This document shows, piece after piece, positions 1-6,106 of a stretch of DNA of 6,732 nt (position 1 is the first letter of the stretch; every line of letters starts with the position of its first letter). A model generated the notes under the pieces. The model had not been told where the DNA came from. It searched no databases and saw only the letters and a list, made by a program, of their open reading frames with translations. A program made the translations under genes and the position numbers. The DNA is taken from the NCBI GenBank assembly GCA_905215335.1, contig CAJMPQ010000025.1:1-6732 (forward strand), written 5' to 3'. Source of the stretch: an uncultured bacterium. GTDB lineage: Bacteria; Cyanobacteriota; Vampirovibrionia; Gastranaerophilales; Gastranaerophilaceae.

Positions 1-25
1 TAATATTAACTAAATATTCAAGGAA

Positions 26-131
26 GGTTCGGAAACGCAGTTTCTGATAACTCGTTCCATTCGGTCGCGTTTTCTCTTTCTTTGCTTCTTTTTCTTTCTC
101 TTTCAATCGCAAGAAAGAGAAAGAAATGAAG
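26..131 (+). repeat. Composite hairpin repeat, copy 1
   Basis: The element has two parts. The head runs from GGTTCG (26-31) through an inner hairpin GAAAC (32-36), loop GCA, GTTTC (40-44), then the 8-nt segment TGATAACT (45-52) and the closing arm CGTTCC (53-58). The outer arms pair with two T-T mismatches. The tail is a pyrimidine/purine hairpin: TTTCTTTCTCTTTC (91-104) pairs perfectly with 113-126 around the loop AATCGCAA, and CTTC (85-88) pairs with GAAG (128-131) across a small internal loop. The same order of parts, with the same TGATAACT, occurs on the other strand at 195-301. No protein is encoded. The function is unknown; a dispersed REP-like or MITE-like element is the best guess, by inference. 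Confidence 0.75.
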
Positions 132-194
132 TTAGATAAAACACGGTTTTATTTAAAATTATTATTATTATTTTTTTGCAAAAATATTCCTTTT

Positions 195-301
195 GTCCAC
201 TTTTTCTTTTTGATTGCGACGCAAAAAGAAAAAGTAGACGGAAAAAGAAAAACACGCATGATAAAATGGTTCGAGTTATCAGGGAGTATGCTCCCCGAAC
301 C
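195..301 (-). repeat. Composite hairpin repeat, copy 2 (inverted)
   Basis: Read on the minus strand this repeats the layout of copy 1. The head starts with GGTTCG (301-296), has an inner hairpin GGGAG/CTCCC (295-291 and 286-282) with a 4-nt loop, then TGATAACT (281-274) and the arm CGAACC (273-268), which here closes the outer stem perfectly. The tail is a long hairpin: 195-212 pairs with 222-239 over 18 positions with one mismatch, and its loop also contains TCGCAA on the minus strand. The copy lies about 50 nt beyond the dnaK terminator in the same orientation as dnaK, so it might act as a second, backup RNA structure at that transcript's 3' end. That role is inference. Confidence 0.75.
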
Positions 302-352
302 CCTCTTAATAAAAAATAATTATTAAAAACTCCATAACATATTTTATGTAAT

Positions 353-380
353 AAAAAAAGGACGAGTTTTAAACTCGCCC
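353..380 (-). terminator. Intrinsic terminator of dnaK
   Basis: On the minus strand GGGCGAG (380-374) pairs with CTCGTCC (366-360), one pair being G-T, around a TTTAAAA loop that can close further. Seven T residues follow (359-353). The hairpin starts 24 nt beyond the dnaK stop codon. This is a textbook rho-independent terminator and the only clear one in the window. Confidence 0.9.
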
Positions 381-404
381 TTTTCATTACCTTTTACTTG
401 CTGA

Positions 405-2243
405 TTATTCTTTTGTGTATTCAGCATCAATAACATCATCGTCATTAGAAGATGAACTAGATGAAGCACTTTCAGAATTTGCACTTTGTGCAGCTTCGCC
501 TTCTTTTTGAACTGCTTCATAAGCTTTTTGAGAAATACCAAACATAGTTTGTTGTAATTCTTCAGACATTTTTTTCAATTCATCTGTTGATTTATTTTCA
601 TCTAAAGCTTTTTGTAAAGCAGCTTTTTGTTCTTCTAATTTAGATTTATCAGCAGCGTCAATCTTACCTTCGAAATCTTTCATAACTCTTTCTGCAGATC
701 CGATTAAGCTAGCTGCATTATTTTTAACTTCTGCTTCTTCTTTTTTCTTTTTATCTTCAGCAGCATTTGCTTCTGCTTCTTTAACCATTTTTTCGATATC
801 TTCTTCAGATAAGTTAGAACCGTTTGTAATTGTAATTTTTTGTTCTTTACCTGTAGCTTTATCTTTAGCAGAAACATTTACAATACCGTTAGCATCGATA
901 TCAAATGTAACTTCGATTTGAGGAATACCACGCATAGCAGGAGCAATACCTTCAAGTCTAAACATACCCAAAGATTTGTTATCTCTAGCCATTGGTCTTT
1001 CACCTTGTAACACTTGAATATCTACAGCTGTTTGATTGTTTTCTGCAGTTGAGAATACTTGAGATTTAGAAACAGGGATTGTAGTGTTTCTAGGAACAAG
1101 AGGAGTCATAACTCCACCTAAAGTTTCAATACCTAATGTTAATGGAGTAACATCAAGAAGTACAATGTCCTTAACTTCACCAGCTAATACACCAGCTTGA
1201 ACAGCTGCACCAACTGCAACAACTTCATCTGGGTTAACTGATTGGTTAGGTTCTTTTCCTGTATAATCTTTAACCAATTTTTGTACAGCTGGAATACGAG
1301 AAGAACCACCAACTAATACAACTTCATTGATTTCAGATTTAGAAATACCAGCATCTTGAATAGCTTGTTCAACTGGTTTTTTACATCTTTCTAATAAATC
1401 ATAGCTTAATTCTTCGAATTTAGCTCTTGTTAAATTCAAATCTAAGTGTTTTGGACCATTTGCATCAGCTGTGATGAATGGTAAGTTAATATTAGTTTCA
1501 AATACAGATGATAATTCACATTTAGCTTTTTCTGCAGCTTCTTTAACACGTTGCATAGCTTGTTTATCACCTTTAAGATCAATACCTTCTTGTTTTTTGA
1601 ATTCTTCACAAATCCAATCCATAACTTTTTGGTCAAAGTCATCACCACCTAAGTGAGTATCACCTGATGTTGATAATACTTCGTGTACACCATCACCGAT
1701 TTCCAATACAGAAACATCGAATGTACCACCACCTAAGTCAAATACTAAAACTTTTTCAGGTTTATCTTTTTCCAAACCGTAAGCCAAAGCTGCTGCAGTT
1801 GGTTCGTTCACAATACGTAAAACATCTAAACCAGCAATTTTACCAGCATCTTTTGTAGCTTGTCTTTGAGCATCGTTAAAATATGCAGGAACTGTGATTA
1901 CTGCAGATGTAACTTTTTCACCTAAGTAAGCACTAGCATCATCTGCTAATTTTCTTAAAATCATAGATGAAATTTCTTGAGGTGTATAATCTTTACCTTC
2001 AATATTTACTTTATAATTATCACCCATGTGTCTTTTAATAGATGCAATAGTTTTATCAGGGTTAACAATAGCTTGACGTTTTGCTAATTGACCAACCAAT
2101 CTTTCACCTGTTTTAGAAAAACCAACGATAGAAGGAGTTGTTCTAGAACCTTCTGCGTTAGCAATAACTGTAGGTTTTCCACCTTCCATAACTGCAACAA
2201 CTGAGTTTGTTGTACCCAAGTCAATACCAATTGTTTTTGCCAT
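405..2243 (-). CDS. dnaK: Molecular chaperone DnaK (Hsp70)
   Basis: Cytoplasmic ATP-driven Hsp70 chaperone that binds exposed hydrophobic segments of unfolded proteins and normally works with DnaJ and GrpE. The 612-residue protein is complete. The nucleotide-binding domain spans about 1-360, with IDLGTTNS at 7-14, the catalytic lysine K70, VFDLGGGTFDVSVL at 167-180 and VLVGGSSRIPAVQKLV at 309-324. The interdomain linker VLLDV is at 361-365, the beta substrate-binding domain at about 366-480 and the helical lid to about 585. A Ser-rich tail (592-599) leads to the acidic end DDDVIDAEYTKE. It is about 25 residues shorter than E. coli DnaK because the N-terminal quadrant (about 71-90) lacks the insert usual in Gram-negative homologues. 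The start is supported by AAAGGAGA (2261-2254) 10 nt upstream. No grpE, dnaJ or hrcA adjoins, and no CIRCE repeat is seen. Confidence 0.98.
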   Translation of the reverse strand: MAKTIGIDLGTTNSVVAVMEGGKPTVIANAEGSRTTPSIVGFSKTGERLVGQLAKRQAIVNPDKTIASIKRHMGDNYKVNIEGKDYTPQEISSMILRKLADDASAYLGEKVTSAVITVPAYFNDAQRQATKDAGKIAGLDVLRIVNEPTAAALAYGLEKDKPEKVLVFDLGGGTFDVSVLEIGDGVHEVLSTSGDTHLGGDDFDQKVMDWICEEFKKQEGIDLKGDKQAMQRVKEAAEKAKCELSSVFETNINLPFITADANGPKHLDLNLTRAKFEELSYDLLERCKKPVEQAIQDAGISKSEINEVVLVGGSSRIPAVQKLVKDYTGKEPNQSVNPDEVVAVGAAVQAGVLAGEVKDIVLLDVTPLTLGIETLGGVMTPLVPRNTTIPVSKSQVFSTAENNQTAVDIQVLQGERPMARDNKSLGMFRLEGIAPAMRGIPQIEVTFDIDANGIVNVSAKDKATGKEQKITITNGSNLSEEDIEKMVKEAEANAAEDKKKKEEAEVKNNAASLIGSAERVMKDFEGKIDAADKSKLEEQKAALQKALDENKSTDELKKMSEELQQTMFGISQKAYEAVQKEGEAAQSANSESASSSSSSNDDDVIDAEYTKE

Positions 2244-2293
2244 AATACTTTTATCTCCTTTACTTAAAATAATTCTAATTTATTTATATTATT

Positions 2294-2322
2294 GTTATAA
2301 CATCGTTTTTTTGAAATCTTAA
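2294..2322 (-). promoter_or_regulatory. Candidate sigma-70 type promoter of dnaK
   Basis: On the minus strand TTAAGA (2322-2317, four of six matches to TTGACA) and TATAAC (2299-2294, five of six to TATAAT) are separated by 17 nt. Transcription would begin near 2287, giving a leader of about 43 nt that contains the dnaK ribosome binding site. The region is very AT-rich, so chance matches are likely. A dedicated promoter is nevertheless expected in this 118-nt gap after pabA. Confidence 0.4.
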
Positions 2323-2361
2323 AAAAATAAACAAAAAATTAACATTTCAAATTTTCAAAAT

Positions 2362-2922
2362 TTATAAGTTGCAAAAATTTTCAAAAATTTTAATACCATT
2401 TTCTGTTAAATAAGCTTCTGGATGGAATTGTACCCCATATATAGGTTTATTTTTTATTTTTAAAGCCATAGGAATATTATCTTCCGTTTTGGCAGTAATT
2501 TTTATCTCTGAATCAATATTAGGCGAAACAATCAATGAATGATATCTTGTTGCTGAAAAACCTTGAGGCAAGCCTTTAAATAATTCAAACTTTTCATCAA
2601 AAAATATTTTAGAATTTTTACCATGAAATGGTTCTTTCGCTTTAATAACATCCGCACCAAAATATTTGGCAATACATTGCATTCCCAAACAAACACCAAA
2701 AATTGGCATTTTATCTTTATAATAATCAATAACTTCCATTGTAACACCTGAATTATCAGGATTTCCCCAACCTGGAGACAATAATATTTTTGAAAATTTT
2801 AATTTTTTAATTTGTTCTAAAGTTCTTTTATCATTTTTAATAACAATAGGTTCTATAGAAAGCATTTTAATATATTGAACTATGTTATAAGTAAAAGAAT
2901 CATAATTATCTATAATCAACAT
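2362..2922 (-). CDS. pabA: Aminodeoxychorismate synthase glutamine amidotransferase subunit (PabA/TrpG family)
   Basis: Class I glutamine amidotransferase that hydrolyses glutamine and passes ammonia to the PabB subunit for aminodeoxychorismate formation in folate synthesis. The 186 residues match the usual family length. Visible motifs are NYDSFTYN (6-13), the oxyanion-hole strand LLSPGWGNPDNSG (47-59), the nucleophile C78 in GVCLGMQ (76-82), YHS (127-129) and the rest of the triad, H167 and E169, in QFHPEA (165-170). Unusual details are GWG where the family normally has GPG, and Met81 where PabA/TrpG normally has His. The ATG overlaps the pabBC stop by 7 nt, and GGAGG stands 7 nt upstream, so the two are probably translationally coupled. 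Sequence alone cannot exclude a shared or TrpG role, but the fused PabB-PabC neighbour favours PABA synthesis. Confidence 0.93.
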   Translation of the reverse strand: MLIIDNYDSFTYNIVQYIKMLSIEPIVIKNDKRTLEQIKKLKFSKILLSPGWGNPDNSGVTMEVIDYYKDKMPIFGVCLGMQCIAKYFGADVIKAKEPFHGKNSKIFFDEKFELFKGLPQGFSATRYHSLIVSPNIDSEIKITAKTEDNIPMALKIKNKPIYGVQFHPEAYLTENGIKIFENFCNL

Positions 2923-4520
2923 AATTCAACCTCCACAAAACCTCGAACTGAATTAAAACAATAAATTTTTTCCGCATTTAATAAATCTTTTTTATACAAA
3001 ACTTTTTCAAACATTTTTCCATCATCAACATATTGTTGTCTTAATGTTCCATTTAATAATCCACAACTAACTGGAGGAGTATATAATTTACCATTCTCGA
3101 GAATTGCAATATTTGTAAAAGTTCCTTCTGTAATTTCATCATTTTCGTTAGATAAAATATAATCAAAAATATCTTCCGGAGGTTTATTTCTAATAGTAGT
3201 TTTATGGTATAAAAACGGATTGCTCGAATGAACTTTTCCGCAAATTTTTATTTTATATTTTCCATCTATATCGCATGGTCGTAGCTTTAAATCATTATAT
3301 GTTGCAGTAAATTGACCATTTTTATTAAGAACAACTCTTAAAACTTTTCCTTTATTTATCTCTAAATTTTCAATATTATCATTCCAAATAAAACCTAAAA
3401 TTTCGGCAGAATTTTTCATTCTTTTTACATGTGCATCCAAATTATCAACTGCCGTTTCAATTAATGAAAAATCTGTTTGCAAAAATTTCATCTTAGTCAA
3501 AGTCTCATTCCACTCATCCTCTGGAGTGGAATCCCAAACAATAGCACCACCAACGCTATACTTAAAATATGCAGACTTTTTTTCAACCCCATGCAACTTT
3601 GGATTTTTACTTTGCAAAATTCTTATTGGAACACTAAAAACACACTCCTCAGGAGATAAAAAACCAATTGCCCCACAATAAATTTCACGACTAAATTTTT
3701 CTAATTCCTTAATAATTTTCATTGTAGAAATTTTAGGAGCACCAGTTATTGATCCACAAGGAAATATAGCTTTAAAAATATCAAATAATTTAATATTATC
3801 TCTTAATTGAGCCGAAATTTCAGATGTCATCTGAAAAACTGTAGGATGAGCTTCAATATCAAATAATTTATCGACTTTCACAGAACCAGATTTGGCAATT
3901 ATTCCCAAATCATTTCTCAATAAATCAACAATCATAATATTTTCAGCACGATTTTTAATATCATTTTGAAGAAACTCAAAATTCTTTTTATCCTCAAGCT
4001 TTGATTGCCCTCTCTGAATAGTACCTTTCATTGGCTTGGTCAAAATTGTATTACCTTGTAATTTGAAAAATAACTCAGGAGAAAATGATAATATTGTTGT
4101 ATATTTATTTTTAAAAAACAAATTATAAGGAGTTTTTTGTTTTTCCAATAAAGCTTCATATAATTCTAAATCATCAAGATTGGTCCAAACTTTATTTGGA
4201 TAAGTAAAATTAACTTCATAAGAAACTCCCTCAGATATATAATTTTTAATTTTATCAATAGAAGTATAATAATCTTCTTTTGAAATCATTGGCTCTGAAA
4301 TAATACCAAATGGTTTATCTATACTTTTAGGAATATATTTCTCAAACTTATCAAAAACTTCGAAATAAACACGTTTAAAATCATAAGAAACATACCCCAA
4401 CAAATAATATTTTTTATAAAGTTTCTCAATTCTCTCAAAAGCCGCAAATACACTCATATTAGTTGGAGCGTCAATAATTTCAATAGGATTATTAAAAATT
4501 TTATCCGAATAAATTTGCAT
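2916..4520 (-). CDS. pabB: Bifunctional aminodeoxychorismate synthase component I / aminodeoxychorismate lyase (PabB-PabC fusion)
   Basis: One 534-residue cytoplasmic protein carries two consecutive steps of p-aminobenzoate synthesis. Residues about 1-345 are the chorismate-binding PabB domain. PMKGT (163-167) has the lysine (K165) that marks aminodeoxychorismate synthase, where anthranilate synthase has alanine. DLLRND (199-204), CGSITGAPK (255-263) and GGAIVWDSTPEDEW (324-337) complete the chorismate and Mg site. Residues about 350-534 are a PLP fold-type IV lyase (PabC): FSLIET (351-356), the likely Schiff-base lysine K440 in YHKTTIR, DEITEGTFTN (461-470), SCGLLNGTLR (485-494) and NSVRGFVEVEL (523-533). 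The N-terminal part is shorter than in stand-alone PabB, as is usual for such fusions. The ATG at 4520 has no Shine-Dalgarno sequence. With pabA just downstream, the operon covers chorismate to PABA. Confidence 0.94.
   Translation of the reverse strand: MQIYSDKIFNNPIEIIDAPTNMSVFAAFERIEKLYKKYYLLGYVSYDFKRVYFEVFDKFEKYIPKSIDKPFGIISEPMISKEDYYTSIDKIKNYISEGVSYEVNFTYPNKVWTNLDDLELYEALLEKQKTPYNLFFKNKYTTILSFSPELFFKLQGNTILTKPMKGTIQRGQSKLEDKKNFEFLQNDIKNRAENIMIVDLLRNDLGIIAKSGSVKVDKLFDIEAHPTVFQMTSEISAQLRDNIKLFDIFKAIFPCGSITGAPKISTMKIIKELEKFSREIYCGAIGFLSPEECVFSVPIRILQSKNPKLHGVEKKSAYFKYSVGGAIVWDSTPEDEWNETLTKMKFLQTDFSLIETAVDNLDAHVKRMKNSAEILGFIWNDNIENLEINKGKVLRVVLNKNGQFTATYNDLKLRPCDIDGKYKIKICGKVHSSNPFLYHKTTIRNKPPEDIFDYILSNENDEITEGTFTNIAILENGKLYTPPVSCGLLNGTLRQQYVDDGKMFEKVLYKKDLLNAEKIYCFNSVRGFVEVELC
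2930..2934 (-). promoter_or_regulatory. Strong Shine-Dalgarno site for pabA inside the pabBC end
   Basis: GGAGG on the minus strand lies 7 nt before the pabA ATG, within the last codons of pabBC. It fixes the pabA start and supports translation of pabA from the same messenger as pabBC. The upstream gene itself has no comparable site. Confidence 0.8.
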
Positions 4521-4598
4521 ACTAAAATATTAAAATAAAATAAATCAATTTAAAATATAAAATTTGCTTTTTATGAACTTTAATGCCAAAATACAAAT
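4521..4598. promoter_or_regulatory. Divergent intergenic region, pabBC / MFS exporter
   Basis: These 78 bases separate two genes read outward and must contain promoters for both, unless transcription enters from elsewhere. The sequence is almost entirely A and T, with many partial -10 matches (such as ATATAAAAT near 4554-4562), so no single promoter can be chosen. Neither gene has a Shine-Dalgarno motif here. No inverted-repeat operator was recognised. Confidence 0.5.
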
Positions 4599-5762
4599 AT
4601 GATATACCAAAAAGAAGAACGTAAACCCCAAATATGGTTTTGTGGTGCGCATTTTATAAATGATATTTACACTGGATTTTTAAATCCGATTATGCCATTT
4701 ATTGCAGAACAGGTAAAAATGTCAATGCCTGTCGCAACAATAATATTAAGTTGCTCTCATATATTTTCATCGCTAATGCAACCTTATTTTGGATTTTTTG
4801 CAGATAAAATCAAAAAAAGAGCACTAATATTTTGGGGACTAATTGCAACAGCAACATTTATATCACTAGCTCCGGCAGCTAAAAATATTCCATTAATGGT
4901 GCTATTTATTATTTTGGGAAGTATCGGCTCAAGTCTATTTCACCCACAATCACTTGGCTTAATATCAAAATTCTCAAAATCAGAAGTTTCACGCAATATG
5001 GGAATATTTATCGCAATGGGAACATTAGGTTTTTCAATGGGCCCACTACTATCATCTACAATTGCCCAATACTTTGGACTTGCTAAAATGCCTATCCTAA
5101 GCTTGCTAGGTATAAGCTGGGCATTTTTAATGTTCAAAATGGTTCCAAAATTTTCATCAGAACCAACACCTAAACCAACGTTTAATTTAAAAAAGGCATT
5201 TGTTGATATACTTTCAAATAGAAAACTAAATATCTTAAATATAATTGCGATGCTAAAATCATTAATTACAACATCCTGTTCAATTTTATTACCATTCTTA
5301 TGGAAAGCTGAAGGATATACAAAATTCCAAATAGGATTAGCATTATTTTTCTTCCTCTTTTTGGGAGGAATAGCATCACTACTAAGTCCAAAATTTGAAA
5401 AGAAAATTGGCACAGCTAATGTATTTTACATATCTATGATTACAACATTTCCACTTATGTTATTATTTATGCTAACATACAAAAGTTTTCCAATTATTTC
5501 ATTTATTATATTTGCACTAATGGGATTTGTAACAATGTTTGCAACTCCAATAACTATGAGTTTGGCACAAAATGTTCTCCCAGAATACAAAAGTATAATT
5601 GGAGGCTTTATAAACGGATTTTCTTGGGGAATCGTTGCAATTGCAATGTCAATTATAGGATATATTGCACAAGCAACCAGCATTGTTCCAGTACTTGTAA
5701 TCCTTTCAACAATCCCAGCAATATGCTCAATCCTAGTAAAATATATATTTAAAGAAAACTAG
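4599..5762 (+). CDS. MFS exporter, fosmidomycin-resistance (Fsr) type
   Basis: Inner-membrane major facilitator protein of 387 residues with about 12 predicted hydrophobic segments, probably a proton-coupled drug or small-molecule exporter. Family features are GAHFINDIYTGFLNP (16-30) in the first helix, an MFS motif A-like loop FGFFADKIKKR (64-74), GSIGSSLFHPQSLG (107-120), which closely follows the GxGSSxFHPxS signature of the Fsr subfamily, and GTLGFSMGPLL (141-151). A polar loop at about 183-205 (SSEPTPKPTFNLKK) joins the two six-helix halves. The substrate cannot be read from sequence; fosmidomycin is only the namesake of the family. The ATG at 4599 is the first that fits the expected N-terminus, although no ribosome binding site precedes it. 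The gene is transcribed away from pabBC and ends 3 nt from the stop codon of the small gene facing it. Confidence 0.88.
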   Translation: MIYQKEERKPQIWFCGAHFINDIYTGFLNPIMPFIAEQVKMSMPVATIILSCSHIFSSLMQPYFGFFADKIKKRALIFWGLIATATFISLAPAAKNIPLMVLFIILGSIGSSLFHPQSLGLISKFSKSEVSRNMGIFIAMGTLGFSMGPLLSSTIAQYFGLAKMPILSLLGISWAFLMFKMVPKFSSEPTPKPTFNLKKAFVDILSNRKLNILNIIAMLKSLITTSCSILLPFLWKAEGYTKFQIGLALFFFLFLGGIASLLSPKFEKKIGTANVFYISMITTFPLMLLFMLTYKSFPIISFIIFALMGFVTMFATPITMSLAQNVLPEYKSIIGGFINGFSWGIVAIAMSIIGYIAQATSIVPVLVILSTIPAICSILVKYIFKEN

Positions 5763-5765
5763 AAA

Positions 5766-6008
5766 TTAAGCAATTAAAGATAAATACTTTTTAGTATCAT
5801 CAGCTTTATGTATAAAAAATGACTGCAAAGTAGATGCTAAATCACCTAAAACATTCGTATTTTTTTCATTTACCATTGGATAAACAGATTCATTAACATG
5901 ACCAAATCCCTCACCCAATTGAGATTTTTGAACCTGATTATTGTTAGATTCCAAACCGTATAAACTCTTTGAATTAGAATTTAAATAACCAATACCAGAA
6001 ACTAGCAT
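5766..6008 (-). CDS. Unrecognised small protein (80 aa)
   Basis: I do not recognise this 80-residue protein. It has no signal peptide, membrane helix or cysteine. The first ~45 residues are rich in Asn, Ser, Gly and Gln (NSNSKSLYGLESNNNQVQKSQ) and look disordered. The second part (51-80) has an amphipathic, probably helical stretch, NTNVLGDLASTLQSFF, then the charged segment HKADDTKKY and a hydrophobic end LSLIA. The balanced composition and a well-formed promoter just upstream (6039-6067) argue that it is a real gene. Only a weak GGGG, 7 nt before the ATG, could serve as a ribosome binding site. It converges with the exporter gene across a 3-nt gap and follows the glycosylase gene on the same strand. 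A lineage-restricted gene is likely; no function is proposed. Confidence 0.65.
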   Translation of the reverse strand: MLVSGIGYLNSNSKSLYGLESNNNQVQKSQLGEGFGHVNESVYPMVNEKNTNVLGDLASTLQSFFIHKADDTKKYLSLIA

Positions 6009-6038
6009 TACTTAACCCCAACTAAACTCTACAAAAAA

Positions 6039-6067
6039 ATAATATAATAAATTAAATTGTAAATCAA
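6039..6067 (-). promoter_or_regulatory. Candidate promoter of the 80-aa gene
   Basis: On the minus strand TTGATT (6067-6062) and TATTAT (6044-6039, five of six to TATAAT) are separated by exactly 17 nt. The start point would be near 6032, leaving a leader of about 24 nt before the ATG at 6008. It sits downstream of the glycosylase gene, so the small gene can be transcribed alone. Confidence 0.5.
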
Positions 6068-6072
6068 TACCT

Positions 6073-6106
6073 AAAATAATTTTATTAAAAATAATAAAAT
6101 TATTTT
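6073..6106. repeat. AT-only inverted repeat spanning the glycosylase stop codon
   Basis: AAAATAATTTTATTA (6073-6087) pairs perfectly with 6092-6106 around a 4-nt AAAA loop: 15 base pairs, all A-T. The glycosylase stop codon (6100-6102) lies inside one arm. On the plus strand a run of seven T residues (6103-6109) overlaps the end of the stem. On the minus strand no T-run follows it beyond the stem itself. It could weakly end or stabilise the glycosylase messenger, but without G-C pairs this is uncertain. Confidence 0.55.

Larger units (their letters stand above)
1..352. other. Gene-free repeat region downstream of dnaK
   Basis: No convincing gene is seen in these 352 bases on either strand. 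The open frames here are short and low in complexity (runs of Leu, Phe, Lys and Ile) because they read through T-rich and A-rich repeat arms. What the stretch does hold is two inverted copies of a composite hairpin element (26-131 and 195-301), an AT-rich centre between them (132-194) with one small hairpin (TAAAAC/GTTTTA, 137-151), and an AT-rich run leading into the dnaK terminator. Positions 1-25 show nothing. Confidence 0.75.

Noticed and set aside
1..352. CRISPR array, tRNA or riboswitch in the gene-free left flank
   Set aside because: There are only two repeat copies, inverted and diverged, with no regular spacers; no cloverleaf with the conserved tRNA positions and no recognised riboswitch core was seen.
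103..387. 94-codon minus-strand and 66-codon plus-strand frames in the left flank
   Set aside because: They run through the repeat hairpins and the dnaK terminator, and their translations are strings of Phe, Leu, Lys and Ile with no ribosome binding site.
2244..2361. CIRCE (HrcA) operator upstream of dnaK
   Set aside because: I looked for TTAGCACTC-N9-GAGTGCTAA and found nothing similar.
2349..2391. Repeated TTTTCAAAA motifs at the end of pabA
   Set aside because: They form near-palindromes without a usable loop or a following T-run, and part of them encodes the pabA C-terminus; low-complexity AT sequence explains them.
2916..4520. Reading the chorismate enzyme as anthranilate synthase (TrpE)
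   Set aside because: The PMKGT lysine and the fused PabC-like lyase domain point to aminodeoxychorismate synthase, and no tryptophan genes adjoin.
4940..5413. 157-codon open frame on the minus strand inside the exporter gene
   Set aside because: It is antisense to a well-supported MFS gene, lacks family motifs of its own, and arises from the codon pattern of the real gene in an AT-rich genome.
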